Below, piece after piece: positions 37,244 to 46,900 of a DNA stretch of 64,000 nt. The position numbers were made by a program, and so were the translations under genes. Source of the stretch: Galbibacter marinus (GTDB taxonomy: Bacteria; Bacteroidota; Bacteroidia; Flavobacteriales; Flavobacteriaceae); assembly GCF_000300875.1 (NCBI RefSeq), contig NZ_AMSG01000001.1, positions 124,001 through 188,000 of the forward strand. Direction: 5' to 3'. How positions within the stretch are numbered: the stretch's first letter is position 1; the number at the start of each line of letters is the position of its first letter. A model generated the notes under the pieces. It made no database searches, was not told where the DNA came from, and was given only the letters and a program-made list of their open reading frames with translations.

Positions 37244-38047
37244 GTGGGTATATTTAAACATGCAGCGACGAAATCCGCGCTGAAAAAAGCCCTAAAAAAG
37301 CAACATATTACAATCGATAATATTCCTGTTAGTTCAGCTACATATATCTATGGAGGGGAAACCATTGTGTTAACCACTCCCTTAGCTCCTCAAAACATTA
37401 AAGATCCTAAAATCTCTTTTGATATAATTTACGAGGATCAATTTTTAGCAGCGATCGTAAAACCTTCTGGTGTCCTAGTAAGCGGAAACAAGTTTAAAAC
37501 CATTGCCAACTCCCTTGCACATCGATTAACAAAAAGTGATCTTCCAGAGGCCTGTATTGCCCAACCTGTACACCGTTTAGACTTTGGCACCTCTGGAATT
37601 CTTCTATGCGGTAAGACCCGATCAAGTATTCGTGAGCTCAATAAAATGTTTGAACACAAACTCATGTCCAAGTCATATTATGCCATTACAGCAGGAGAAA
37701 TGCCAGGTTCAGGCCATATTTCTACCCCAATCGATGGTAAAGAGGCCTTAAGCCTCTTCCAAGTTATAGAGCGAATTGATTCTAAGAAATATAACTGCCT
37801 TAATTTGGTGAAATTAAATCCCAAAACTGGAAGGCGCCACCAACTCAGAAAACACCTAGCTGGTATTAATCACCCCATTTTAGGGGATCGTGACTATGGC
37901 ATAGACCATATAAGTAGTCAGGCCCAAGGCTTGTACCTACATAGCTACAGTCTAGAATTTATACACCCTTTTACAATGGAAAAACAATCGCTAATAGCGC
38001 CAATTCCAAAAAGATTTAAAAAATGGTTTAAAAAGGCACAGTATTAA
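37244..38047 (+). CDS. RluA-family pseudouridine synthase
   Basis: The 267 residues include the catalytic motif PVHRLDFGTSGIL with its Asp, then KTGRRHQLRKHLAGINHPILGD, both typical of RluA. The target uridine is unknown. The start is uncertain: GTG 37244 is the first usual start codon in frame, but the frame is open back to a stop at 37169, and the added residues (ETHKVPNLECPIRLQDYG) continue smoothly into the protein and resemble the N-terminus of relatives as I remember them. The only codons there are CTG 37172 or ATC 37178. It converges with sufD and overlaps its stop by four bases. Confidence 0.88.
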   Translation: MGIFKHAATKSALKKALKKQHITIDNIPVSSATYIYGGETIVLTTPLAPQNIKDPKISFDIIYEDQFLAAIVKPSGVLVSGNKFKTIANSLAHRLTKSDLPEACIAQPVHRLDFGTSGILLCGKTRSSIRELNKMFEHKLMSKSYYAITAGEMPGSGHISTPIDGKEALSLFQVIERIDSKKYNCLNLVKLNPKTGRRHQLRKHLAGINHPILGDRDYGIDHISSQAQGLYLHSYSLEFIHPFTMEKQSLIAPIPKRFKKWFKKAQY

Positions 38048-39360
38048 AGGTCAAAACCTATCTTCACCCCAAGTTTCATAGCGATTAATTTGTTGACTCT
38101 CGCTTTCACCTCAGGTATTTTAACACTCTCAAGGACGTTATTTGCAAAGGCATACATTAACAAGGCGCGTGCTTCCTTTTTAGGAATACCTCTTGTTCTA
38201 AGATAGTACATTGCCTCTTCATCCAATTGACCAATTGTACAACCGTGAGAACACTTCACATCGTCCGCAAAGATTTCCAACTGAGGTTTGGCATTAATGG
38301 TAGCCTTATCACTAACTAAAATATTGTTGTTTTGTTGGAAACCATTGGTCTTTTGTGCTTCTTTATCTACGATAATTCTACCGTTGAAAACTCCAGTACT
38401 TCGATCACCGTAAATTCCTTTGTAGTCTTGATGACTTTCGCAGTTTGGCGTAGCGTGCTGAACCAGGGTACTGTGATCAACATGCTGCTTATCTTCTATG
38501 ATAGTAACTCCTTTCAAAGTTGAATTGATATATTCCCCTTTGTGCAAGAATTGTAAATTGTTTCTAGTCAGCTTTCCTCCAAAGGAGAATGTGTGAACAG
38601 AAGCATGACTATTTTGCTGTTGAGAAATATAGGTATTGTCTATTAAAGAAGCGCTCTCTTGATCGTTTTGAATCTTGTAGTAATCTACAATTCCTCTTTT
38701 ACTTGTATGAATTTCAGTAACTGCATTGGTAAGTACTGGGTTCAGATTAAGGCTTTGGTGACGCTCGATAATTTGAACATAAGCGTTCTCTCCAACAACT
38801 ACTAAATTACGAGGTTGTACCATTTGAGCAGATTCTTTACCTGTTGAGAAATACAGTACTTGAATAGGTTTTTGAACAACCTTTCCCTTAGGAACATTAA
38901 TAAAAGCACCTTCTCTAGAGAATGCGGTATTTAATGCAGTCAGACTATCTTCTTTATCGACAATCTTATTGAAATAATTTTCAATCACCAATTGGTACTT
39001 AGGCTTAGTTAAAGCAGCACCCATAGTGCATACATCGATACCCTCATGAGTAGTTTCAGATAAATGCGAACTGAAAACACCATCGATAAAAACAATTCTG
39101 TAACTATCGATATCATGAATAAAATATTTCTTTATATCGTTAAACTCAATAGAGGATTCCTGTTCAGGAAAAACGCTATAATCGTTTTTTAATAATGCAT
39201 TTAGAGAGGTGTATTTCCATGCCTCATCTTTTTTGGTAGGAAATCCTTTTTCCTCAAAGACTTTTATGGCTTGGGTTCGAATATCATGTACAGCGTGATT
39301 GACATCTACACGATTCTCAAAAGCCATAAATGATGATATTAATTTATCTTTTAATTCCAT
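38044..39360 (-). CDS. sufD: Fe-S cluster assembly protein SufD
   Basis: SufD pairs with SufB on the SufC2 ATPase to build clusters. The 438 residues show the SufBD beta-helix repeats and the family end KCSHGCTIGQLDEEAMYYLR, with RGIPKKEARALLMYAFANNV. ATG 39360 (MELKDKLIS) is chosen over an extended frame. It is the last gene of the sufA-B-C-D block. The next suf gene in normal order, sufS, lies 19 kb further on the same strand. Confidence 0.95.
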   Translation of the reverse strand: MELKDKLISSFMAFENRVDVNHAVHDIRTQAIKVFEEKGFPTKKDEAWKYTSLNALLKNDYSVFPEQESSIEFNDIKKYFIHDIDSYRIVFIDGVFSSHLSETTHEGIDVCTMGAALTKPKYQLVIENYFNKIVDKEDSLTALNTAFSREGAFINVPKGKVVQKPIQVLYFSTGKESAQMVQPRNLVVVGENAYVQIIERHQSLNLNPVLTNAVTEIHTSKRGIVDYYKIQNDQESASLIDNTYISQQQNSHASVHTFSFGGKLTRNNLQFLHKGEYINSTLKGVTIIEDKQHVDHSTLVQHATPNCESHQDYKGIYGDRSTGVFNGRIIVDKEAQKTNGFQQNNNILVSDKATINAKPQLEIFADDVKCSHGCTIGQLDEEAMYYLRTRGIPKKEARALLMYAFANNVLESVKIPEVKARVNKLIAMKLGVKIGFDL

Positions 39361-39504
39361 GATCTTAATTCTAATCTGTTTGCTTTTTACCAAAAGCGCT
39401 ATTTAACAACAGCCCAACTAATATCTCAAATAAAGAAGGATTAGGCTACTTCTTGGTGGTTGACTCAATTTAAAACTAACCTATAGAAATAGAGTAAGCT
39501 TAAA

Positions 39505-40257
39505 CTAAACCTCAACTTCTTGTTTAATCCAATCGTATCCTTTTTCCTCTAATTCGAAAGCGAGTTCTTTACCCCCAGACTTCACAATTCTACCATTGAG
39601 CAATACGTGTACAAAATCAGGAACGATATATTCTAAAAGTCGTTGATAGTGTGTAATAACCACTACAGCATTATCTTTGCTTTTAAGTTTATTAACACCG
39701 TTTGCAACAATACGTAACGCATCAATATCCAATCCTGAATCGGTCTCATCCAAAATTGCCAGTTTTGGCTCTAACATTGCCATTTGGAAAATTTCATTTC
39801 GTTTCTTCTCTCCTCCTGAGAATCCTTCATTCAAGGAACGAGACAAAAATTTACGATCAATTTCCAAAAGCTCAGACTTCTCACGAATCATTTTCAACAT
39901 CTCATTAGCCGGCATATCTTCTAAGCCTTTGGCACGTCTGGTTTCGTTGATTGCTGTTTTTATAAAGTTGGTCACAGATACTCCTGGAATTTCAACAGGG
40001 TATTGGAAGGAAAGGAATAATCCTTTGTGTGCACGGTCTTCAGGTGCAAGCTCTCCTATATCTTCTCCTAGAAATTCGATATTGCCTTTAGTGACTTCAA
40101 AATCTTCATTCCCTGCAATTACCGATGACAATGTACTTTTACCAGAACCATTAGGTCCCATGATAGCGTGGATTTCACCTGGTTTAACATCCAAGTTAAT
40201 TCCTTTCAAAATCTCTTTATCCTCTACGCTAGCGTGTAAATTTTCAATTCTTAACAT
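39505..40257 (-). CDS. sufC: Fe-S cluster assembly ATPase SufC
   Basis: The 250-residue ABC ATPase has Walker A GPNGSGKSTLSSV, the signature NEGFSGGEKKRNEI, Walker B LAILDETDSGLDID (with the extra D of SufC) and an H-loop VVITHYQRLLEYI. It drives shape changes in SufBC2D. The gap to sufD is 144 bases and to sufB 80 bases. Confidence 0.97.
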   Translation of the reverse strand: MLRIENLHASVEDKEILKGINLDVKPGEIHAIMGPNGSGKSTLSSVIAGNEDFEVTKGNIEFLGEDIGELAPEDRAHKGLFLSFQYPVEIPGVSVTNFIKTAINETRRAKGLEDMPANEMLKMIREKSELLEIDRKFLSRSLNEGFSGGEKKRNEIFQMAMLEPKLAILDETDSGLDIDALRIVANGVNKLKSKDNAVVVITHYQRLLEYIVPDFVHVLLNGRIVKSGGKELAFELEEKGYDWIKQEVEV

Positions 40258-40337
40258 TTCTTTCTTGTTATATGCTGTTATCTCATTAAGCTCCCCTACT
40301 ACTTTTTGTCTTTGGGAACCGAATTACCAATTTTTAT

Positions 40338-41783
40338 TTATCCTACAGATCCCTCTAATGAGATTTCTAGTAACTTTTGAGCCTCTACGGCAAATTCCAT
40401 AGGAAGCTTATTCAATACTTCTTTACTAAAACCGTTCACGATCAAAGCAATAGCCTTCTCTGTATCAATACCACGTTGGTTACAGTAAAATATTTGGTCT
40501 TCACCAATTTTACTGGTTGTTGCCTCATGTTCTATTTGAGCGGTTTTATTTTTTGTTTCAATGTACGGGAAGGTATGAGCTCCACATTGGTTACCCATCA
40601 ACAAAGAATCACATTGGGAGAAATTCCTAGCGTTTTCAGCCCTACCGTGGACTTGAACAAGTCCTCTATAACTGTTCTGAGACCTTCCTGCAGAGATCCC
40701 CTTAGAGATAATAGTACTCTTAGTATTCTTCCCTAAGTGAATCATTTTGGTTCCAGTATCTGCCTGCTGATAGTTATTGGTAACTGCGATAGAATAAAAC
40801 TCTCCTACCGAATTATCACCTTTAAGCACACAGGATGGGTATTTCCAAGTAACTGCTGAACCTGTTTCAACTTGCGTCCAACTAATCTTTGCTCGATTTT
40901 CACATAGTCCTCTTTTGGTAACAAAGTTAAATACCCCACCTTTTCCTTCCTTATCTCCAGGGAACCAGTTTTGAACAGTAGAATATTTAATTTCAGCATC
41001 ATCCATGGCAATGAGCTCAACAACTGCTGCGTGCAGCTGGTTCTCATCTCGCGTGGGTGCTGTACAACCCTCTAAGTAACTTACATAACTCGATTCGTCA
41101 GCAATAACCAAGGTGCGTTCAAATTGTCCAGTACCTGCTTGGTTAATCCTAAAGTAAGTTGAAAGCTCCATTGGACAACGTACTCCCTTAGGTATGTAGC
41201 AGAAAGAACCATCGGAGAATACTGCGGAGTTTAAAGCAGCGTAGAAGTTATCCTTCTGAGGAACTACTGTACCCAAATATTTCTTCACCAATTCAGGATG
41301 ATTTTGAATTGCCTCGGAAATTGAGCAGAAAATAATTCCTTTTTCTCCTAGAGTCTTTTTAAAAGAAGTTGCTACGGAAACTGAATCCATCACAACGTCT
41401 ACTGCAACCCCAGCAAGTTTTTTTTGTTCATCTAATGAAATACCAAGTCTTTTAAAGGTATCCAACAACTCTGGATCCACCTCATCTAAACTATCGTACT
41501 TTGGCTTTGATACAGGAGCTGAATAATATGATATAGCCTGAAAATCTGGTTTCTTATATGTCACATTAGCCCATTCTGGCTCCTCCATCTGCTTCCAATG
41601 ACTGAAAGCTTCTAATCGCCAATCCGTCATCCATTGTGGTTCGTTCTTCTTTTTTGAAATCGCACGAACTATATCCTCATTTAAACCAATGGGCAGGGTA
41701 TCCGATTCTATATCTGTATAAAACCCGTACTCGTATTCTTTGGTTTCGAGTTCCTTTTTTAATTCTTCCTCTGTATATGCCAT
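40338..41783 (-). CDS. sufB: Fe-S cluster assembly protein SufB
   Basis: SufB is the scaffold on which clusters form. The 481 residues include [20 protein letters not shown] at the start, [35 protein letters not shown] with the conserved Cys, and the C-terminal [22 protein letters not shown] 41783 is used. Second in the block, after the sufA-like gene. Confidence 0.97.
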   Translation of the reverse strand: MAYTEEELKKELETKEYEYGFYTDIESDTLPIGLNEDIVRAISKKKNEPQWMTDWRLEAFSHWKQMEEPEWANVTYKKPDFQAISYYSAPVSKPKYDSLDEVDPELLDTFKRLGISLDEQKKLAGVAVDVVMDSVSVATSFKKTLGEKGIIFCSISEAIQNHPELVKKYLGTVVPQKDNFYAALNSAVFSDGSFCYIPKGVRCPMELSTYFRINQAGTGQFERTLVIADESSYVSYLEGCTAPTRDENQLHAAVVELIAMDDAEIKYSTVQNWFPGDKEGKGGVFNFVTKRGLCENRAKISWTQVETGSAVTWKYPSCVLKGDNSVGEFYSIAVTNNYQQADTGTKMIHLGKNTKSTIISKGISAGRSQNSYRGLVQVHGRAENARNFSQCDSLLMGNQCGAHTFPYIETKNKTAQIEHEATTSKIGEDQIFYCNQRGIDTEKAIALIVNGFSKEVLNKLPMEFAVEAQKLLEISLEGSVG

Positions 41784-41853
41784 CTTACTATTAAAGTTGT
41801 TACGTAGAAACACTATTGTCCTCTACCTAAAAATTAACTATAAAATTCGTTTT

Positions 41854-42183
41854 CTATAACGAAAAACTTTCACCGCACCCGCAGGTTCTTTGTGCATTCG
41901 GGTTGTTAAAGACAAACCCCTTCCCATTTAGTCCGCCAGAATACTCTAAAACGGTACCAATGAGATACAGAAAGCTTTTTTTGTCGACAATGATTTTAAC
42001 AGCATTGTCTTCAAAAACCTTATCTTCCTGTTCTTTGTTTTTGTCAAATCTAAGATCATAAGATAATCCACTACAACCGCCACTCTTAACTCCAACACGC
42101 ACAAAATCTTGCGTGACGTTAAATCCATCGTCCGCCATTAATTCGGCAATTTTCTTTTTCGCTGATTCAGAAACTTTTATCAT
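41854..42183 (-). CDS. sufA: HesB/IscA-family Fe-S carrier protein
   Basis: The 109-residue A-type carrier has the three cluster cysteines: GVKSGGCSGLSYDL and the C-terminal TCGCGESFSL. These proteins pass clusters to target enzymes. The name sufA follows its place at the head of sufB-C-D; sequence alone does not separate SufA, IscA and ErpA. Confidence 0.93.
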   Translation of the reverse strand: MIKVSESAKKKIAELMADDGFNVTQDFVRVGVKSGGCSGLSYDLRFDKNKEQEDKVFEDNAVKIIVDKKSFLYLIGTVLEYSGGLNGKGFVFNNPNAQRTCGCGESFSL

Positions 42184-42211
42184 TATATTTTAGTTATTTC
42201 CAAATGGTTTA

Positions 42212-42219
42212 CAAAAGTA
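42212..42219 (-). promoter_or_regulatory. -7 element of the sufABCD block
   Basis: Minus-strand TACTTTTG fits TAnnTTTG and ends 28 bases before the sufA ATG. No -33 match. I see no IscR-like or Fur-like dyad next to it. Confidence 0.5.
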
Positions 42220-42414
42220 AGGTATTCATTATGATTTACCATGCGTATATGCATTAATATATCAAATCCTCCTATAACCTTTTGTTATGCCATTTCATTA
42301 TTCCTTACAAAAATTATAAAATAACTAATTATCAAGGATTTCAGGGATAGATACCCTTTAATAGGTGGGCTGAACTTTTGGGATTAAAAGCTTATAAAAC
42401 ATGTAAACTCTCTT

Positions 42415-42422
42415 TATATTTG
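42415..42422 (+). promoter_or_regulatory. -7 element of thiL, implying a leaderless transcript
   Basis: TATATTTG fits TAnnTTTG and ends only five bases before the thiL ATG at 42428, so the transcript would start at or next to the start codon. Confidence 0.45.
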
Positions 42423-42427
42423 CACCT

Positions 42428-43480
42428 ATGATAGAAGATAAAAATCCACAACGCACCTCCATATCAGAAATGGGAGAATTTGGTTTAATTGACCACCTAA
42501 CCAACACTTTTGACATTAAACAAAAAAGCACCGTAAAAGCTATTGGAGACGATGCCGCTGTACTCGACTTTAAAAGCAAACAAGCTGTTGTAACTACGGA
42601 TCTTTTGGTAGAAGGTGTTCATTTTGATTTAGGGTACATGCCTTTAAAGCATTTAGGATACAAATCTATCATTGTTAATCTCTCAGATGTGTACGCTATG
42701 AATGCCAAGGCTACACAAGTGACCGTTTCCATAGCGCTCTCAAATCGCTTTCCGTTGGAGGCTGTGGAGGAGCTATACCAGGGGATAAAACTCGCCTGTG
42801 ATTTATATAAGGTCGATTTAATTGGAGGAGACACTACCTCATCGGATAAAGGATTACTAATTTCTGTGACTGCGATAGGGGAAATTAACCCAAATGATGT
42901 GGTGTATAGAAGTGGCGCCCAATCTAATGACTTATTAGTAGTTACTGGCGATGTTGGCGGAGCCTATCTTGGCCTTCAGGTTCTTGAACGCGAAAAGCAA
43001 GTCTTCCAAGTGAATCCTCAGAATCAACCAGATTTGGACCAATACAGTTATATTATTGAACGTCAATTGAAACCTGAAGCGAGAAAGGATATACCTGAGC
43101 TTTTAAAGGAACTTAACGTAAAACCTACTTCCATGATTGATGTCAGCGACGGATTATCCTCTGAGATCATCCATATCTGCAAACAATCTAAGGTAGGCTG
43201 TAATTTATACGAAGACAAAATTCCTTTGGATCCACAGACCATTTCCACCTGTGAAGAATTCAACATTAGTAGCACAACAGTAGCACTAAGTGGCGGAGAG
43301 GATTATGAATTGCTTTTTACGATTTCCCAAGAGGATTATCCAAAAATCAAAGCAAATCCTAACCTTACCATCATTGGTCACATGACTCAGGAGTCAGAAG
43401 GCATGCACCTTGTTACCAGAGCAAATACCAAAATACCATTACAAGCAAGAGGATGGAATTCATTCGACAAACAGGCATAA
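42428..43480 (+). CDS. thiL: thiamine-monophosphate kinase
   Basis: ThiL makes thiamine diphosphate from the monophosphate. The 350 residues contain GEFGLIDHLT, the metal/ATP motif GDDAAVLDF, TTDLLVEGVHFDL, GGDTTSSDKGL and DVSDGLSSEIIHIC, a full ThiL pattern of the PurM/AIR synthase fold. No other thiamine genes are near. Monocistronic. Confidence 0.95.
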   Translation: MIEDKNPQRTSISEMGEFGLIDHLTNTFDIKQKSTVKAIGDDAAVLDFKSKQAVVTTDLLVEGVHFDLGYMPLKHLGYKSIIVNLSDVYAMNAKATQVTVSIALSNRFPLEAVEELYQGIKLACDLYKVDLIGGDTTSSDKGLLISVTAIGEINPNDVVYRSGAQSNDLLVVTGDVGGAYLGLQVLEREKQVFQVNPQNQPDLDQYSYIIERQLKPEARKDIPELLKELNVKPTSMIDVSDGLSSEIIHICKQSKVGCNLYEDKIPLDPQTISTCEEFNISSTTVALSGGEDYELLFTISQEDYPKIKANPNLTIIGHMTQESEGMHLVTRANTKIPLQARGWNSFDKQA

Positions 43481-43543
43481 GAATCCTAAGACCTAATGAC
43501 TAACTTCAATGGCCGGGGGAAAAAATTTCGTGATTGAGGAAAT

Positions 43544-43780
43544 CTAGGCGACAGACTGAACTTGGTGCCTTTTACGATAAAACTTAGCTAAAGATTCATT
43601 GATTTCCTTTAATTCCGGAGTCAACACATCCAATGTACCTGATTCTGTTGTGGTCAATTCGCACTTACAATGTTTACAAGTGTATTCTGCAACATGAGAA
43701 GTGATTTTTTTCGATACCACATAGCGATGACCGAATACAGCGCACAGGGCTCTTTTGAATGTAGATTTTGAGGATTTCAT
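43544..43780 (-). CDS. small zinc-binding protein, DUF1660-like
   Basis: The 78-residue protein carries CAVFGHRYVV near the N-terminus and YTCKHCKCELT later (Cys13, His18, Cys35, Cys38, with Cys40 also near), a likely zinc site. The order Cys-x4-His ... Cys-x2-Cys recalls DUF1660, small proteins often seen in phages. No phage genes are nearby and it has its own promoter. Function unknown. Confidence 0.7.
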   Translation of the reverse strand: MKSSKSTFKRALCAVFGHRYVVSKKITSHVAEYTCKHCKCELTTTESGTLDVLTPELKEINESLAKFYRKRHQVQSVA

Positions 43781-43803
43781 ATTAATAAGAATTTTGGGTA
43801 AAA

Positions 43804-43811
43804 CAAATATA
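43804..43811 (-). promoter_or_regulatory. -7 element of the small zinc protein gene
   Basis: Minus-strand TATATTTG fits TAnnTTTG and ends 23 bases before the start codon. Confidence 0.45.
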
Positions 43812-43829
43812 TAATAATCTGTAAACCAA

Positions 43830-44609
43830 TCAAGTATTTTTTAAAAAAATATTGATTTCTTCGATAAACTCCACTTTGTTCTCTATGAAACTCATATGTC
43901 CATCAGCAAATTCTATCAATTTCACTGATGTATTCTGAAGTTGATCGATAACTTCAACATATTTAAGAACAGGGTCTTTTTTGCCTAGGATCATCATTTT
44001 AGCAAAGGGTGTAAAGTGCAGTAATATTTCTCTATCTTCCCTTGTTTTCATACCCTCTAAGGCGGCAACAATACCTTGTAAAGGAGTTTTTAACGCCTCT
44101 TTTTTCAAGATTTTAATCTCCTGAGAGAACAATTTTCTGTTCTTTGGACGAAAGAGATTTGAAATACCCATTCGAACAAAGGTTTTGTGATCTTTTTTTA
44201 CCATTTCTATGGCGCGGTCGCGATTGGCTTTCCGTTCTGGAGAATCTGCTCTTGCTGTAGAATTTGCAAGCACAAGTGCTTTGACTTGGTCTGGATAAGC
44301 TTCCGCAAAAGCTAGTGCTACATACCCACCCATGGAATGTCCTATAATGGAGACTCGGCGCAATTTCAACCATTGTAATACTGCTTTAACAGCTTCAGCC
44401 ATTTGCTCCATGGTGTGAACATAACCAATGCATCCCGTATTGCCATGTCCTAAAAGATCAATACTTACTACCCTGTAGCGACCAACTAAAGACTCTATCA
44501 CAGCATCCCAAATTGTGGAATTCTCTAAAAACCCATGCAGTAACACCACTGTAGAACCTTGACCTTGGTCCGTAAAATACACCGATGTTCCTTTATATGT
44601 AATGGTCAT
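43830..44609 (-). CDS. alpha/beta hydrolase
   Basis: The 259-residue protein has the oxyanion segment VVLLHGFLENSTIW, nucleophile motif GHSMGGYVAL, an acid in MILGKKDPVL and the His in FADGHMSFIE. No signal peptide once ATG 44609 (MTITYKGTSV) is used. Substrate unknown; this fold covers esterases, MhpC-like C-C hydrolases and others. It follows aminopeptidase P by 76 bases. Confidence 0.9.
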   Translation of the reverse strand: MTITYKGTSVYFTDQGQGSTVVLLHGFLENSTIWDAVIESLVGRYRVVSIDLLGHGNTGCIGYVHTMEQMAEAVKAVLQWLKLRRVSIIGHSMGGYVALAFAEAYPDQVKALVLANSTARADSPERKANRDRAIEMVKKDHKTFVRMGISNLFRPKNRKLFSQEIKILKKEALKTPLQGIVAALEGMKTREDREILLHFTPFAKMMILGKKDPVLKYVEVIDQLQNTSVKLIEFADGHMSFIENKVEFIEEINIFLKNT

Positions 44610-44685
44610 TGTTTGCGTTACTGCATTGTGATAAATCAAGTAGCAGTGATTTAAAAAAACCCCTGCTACTTGATTGAAAGTCAAT

Positions 44686-45978
44686 TTATCGGTTCATCCA
44701 ATCTTCAATCTCCTCGATTTCCAGTGGAATTCCCGCCATAAGATTAAATGGTTCTCCATTTTCTTGAATCACCATATCATCTTCTAATCTAATACCAAAT
44801 CCTTCTTCTGGAATATAAATTCCTGGCTCCACGGTAAAGACCATATTAGCCTGCATTGGTTTTTTTAATGGACCGTAATCATGCGTATCCAATCCCATGT
44901 GGTGACTGGTCCCATGCATAAAATACTTTTTATAAGCTGGCCAAGAAGGATCCTCGTTCTGAACATCTGCTTTATCTAAAAGTCCAAGACCTATAAGTTC
45001 ACTTGTCATAAGCCTTCCAACCTCTTCATGGTACTCTTTCCACATAGTCCCTGGAACTAGCATTTTAGTGGCTAGTTTTTTGACATTTAAAACGGCGGAA
45101 TACACCTCTTTTTGACGGGCGGTAAAGCGGCCGCTAACAGGGATAGTTCGCGTCATATCACTGGCGTAATTTGCATACTCTGCCCCAACATCTAAAAGTA
45201 ACAAATCCCCTTCTTTACACTGTTGGTTATTCACCACATAGTGCAATACATTGGCATTATTTCCAGAGGCAACTATTGGTGTATAAGCAAATCCTCTTGA
45301 GCGATTACGCAAGAATTCGTGCATAAACTCAGCCTCGATCTCATATTCCCAAACACCTGGCTTAACAAAACCGAGTATACGTTTAAATCCTTTCTCGGTG
45401 ATTTTACAGGCTTGTTGTATCAAATCAATTTCCTGCTGTTCTTTAGTCCCCCTTAAATCCTGTAGTATAGGGTTACTTTTTTCCCATTTATGAGCAGGGA
45501 ACTTTGCTTTACAGCTCAATATAAAACGATCCTCTCTGGTTTGTGTCTCCACAGATTGTCTGTAGTGTTCGTTGGTATTAAAATAAACGGTATCCACCTC
45601 GGTCATCAATTCATAAAAAATACGGTCAAAATCCTGTAACCAATAGGTGGTTCCTATTCCACTTACCTCTAATGCTCTCTCTTTACTTAGCTTTTCTCCT
45701 TCCCAAACTGCGATATGAGGATTGGTCTCCCTGACAAAAAGAACCTCACGGTGCTTTTTCTCATAGGCATCAGGAAACAATACCAAAATACTTTCCTCTT
45801 GATCTACTCCACTTAAATAAAATAAATCTCTTGCTTGCTGAAAAGGCATTGTACTATCCGCTCCAATAGGATAGACATCATTAGAATTAAAAACTGCAAT
45901 ACTTTTTGGCTTCATTCTCGCCATAAATTTTTGGCGATTTTTAATGAATAAATTGCTGTCGATCAAATCGTATTTCAT
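44686..45978 (-). CDS. pepP: Xaa-Pro aminopeptidase (aminopeptidase P, M24B)
   Basis: Aminopeptidase P removes the first residue when proline is second. The 430 residues have an N-terminal creatinase-like domain and a pita-bread domain with all five metal ligands: LLLDVGAEYANYASDMTRT (two Asp), HGTSHHMGLDTHD (His), TVEPGIYIPEEG (Glu) and IRLEDDMVI (Glu). ATG 45978 is preferred. Probably cytoplasmic. Confidence 0.93.
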   Translation of the reverse strand: MKYDLIDSNLFIKNRQKFMARMKPKSIAVFNSNDVYPIGADSTMPFQQARDLFYLSGVDQEESILVLFPDAYEKKHREVLFVRETNPHIAVWEGEKLSKERALEVSGIGTTYWLQDFDRIFYELMTEVDTVYFNTNEHYRQSVETQTREDRFILSCKAKFPAHKWEKSNPILQDLRGTKEQQEIDLIQQACKITEKGFKRILGFVKPGVWEYEIEAEFMHEFLRNRSRGFAYTPIVASGNNANVLHYVVNNQQCKEGDLLLLDVGAEYANYASDMTRTIPVSGRFTARQKEVYSAVLNVKKLATKMLVPGTMWKEYHEEVGRLMTSELIGLGLLDKADVQNEDPSWPAYKKYFMHGTSHHMGLDTHDYGPLKKPMQANMVFTVEPGIYIPEEGFGIRLEDDMVIQENGEPFNLMAGIPLEIEEIEDWMNR

Positions 45979-45999
45979 GTTGTCTTTTTTGAATTTCCA

Positions 46000-46007
46000 C
46001 AAAATTA
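46000..46007 (-). promoter_or_regulatory. -7 element of pepP
   Basis: Minus-strand TAATTTTG fits TAnnTTTG and ends 21 bases before the start codon. Confidence 0.45.
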
Positions 46008-46173
46008 ATAAGAATCCTAAGGACAGCTGTTAAACTTCGATTAAAGTTTAGATGTTTTTAGCAGATATATAGTAACATTTTCACTTTACTAAAACCTTGG
46101 AGTACAACAAACCAAAACCTAATCACTTTACTTTAAACTCATTCTAAATTGGGATTAAAACCGAAATGAAAGC

Positions 46174-46204
46174 TTGTTAATCATCCCTTGGTGCAGTATT
46201 TTTG
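46174..46204 (+). promoter_or_regulatory. promoter of sdhC-sdhA-sdhB
   Basis: TTG (46174-46176) and TATTTTTG (46197-46204) with 20 bases between them fit the Bacteroidetes pattern. Transcription would start about 18 bases before the sdhC ATG. Confidence 0.6.
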
Positions 46205-46228
46205 TGCATATCTTATAAACTTTTACTA

Positions 46229-46888
46229 ATGAGCGGAATGTTAAATTCAACAATAGCTAGAAAAGTTGCCATGGCACTTTCGGCTATCTTTTTGTTAATT
46301 TTCCTTTTACAGCATTTTATAATCAACTTCACATCTGTAATCAGCGAAACCACATTTAATGAATTATCCCATTTCATGGGAGGCAATTTCTTAGTGCAGT
46401 TCTTGATGCAGCCGATATTGATATTTGCAGTTGTTTTTCACTTTGTTATGGGGTTTTACCTAGAAGTAAAAAATAAAAGCGCACGAAGTATAAAATATGT
46501 AAACTTCAAAGGAAGCGCCAACTCAAGTTGGTTTTCAAGAAACATGATTTATAGTGGGCTTGTCATTCTAGCCTTTCTAGTACTTCACTTTATTGACTTT
46601 TGGTTCCCTGAAATGAATTACAAGTACATTGCAGTAAATCCAGAAGACCCTACTCGCTATTACCACGAAACGGTTGAGAAATTCCACAATCCAATCCGAG
46701 TAATCGCCTATGTCGTGTCTTTTATCTTACTCTCAATGCACCTTTTACACGGGTTCCAGTCTGCGTTTCAGTCTATCGGGTTTAACAACAAGTTTACTCC
46801 AGGGCTTAAAGCTTTCGGTAAGGCCTTTGCGATCTTGATTCCCTTAGGGTTCATATTTATCGCACTTTTTCACTTTTTCAATCAATAA
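46229..46888 (+). CDS. sdhC: succinate dehydrogenase cytochrome b subunit
   Basis: The 219-residue membrane protein has about five helices and heme-ligand histidines in LLQHFIINF, VFHFVMGFYLE, LVLHFIDFW and LLSMHLLHGFQSAF. This is the single fused anchor with two hemes b (type B, as in Bacteroidetes and Wolinella), so no separate sdhD is needed. ATG 46229 (MSGMLNSTIARK) is chosen over an upstream frame start. It precedes sdhA by 12 bases. Confidence 0.94.
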   Translation: MSGMLNSTIARKVAMALSAIFLLIFLLQHFIINFTSVISETTFNELSHFMGGNFLVQFLMQPILIFAVVFHFVMGFYLEVKNKSARSIKYVNFKGSANSSWFSRNMIYSGLVILAFLVLHFIDFWFPEMNYKYIAVNPEDPTRYYHETVEKFHNPIRVIAYVVSFILLSMHLLHGFQSAFQSIGFNNKFTPGLKAFGKAFAILIPLGFIFIALFHFFNQ

Positions 46889-46900
46889 AGACGTAAGATT

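Noticed and set aside
39677-40402. Plus-strand frame of 241 codons over sufC
   Set aside because: sufC on the minus strand has all ABC motifs. The long antisense frame is a codon-bias effect.
43544-43780. Prophage remnant
   Set aside because: Only one phage-like small gene, with no integrase, structural genes or attachment repeats nearby.
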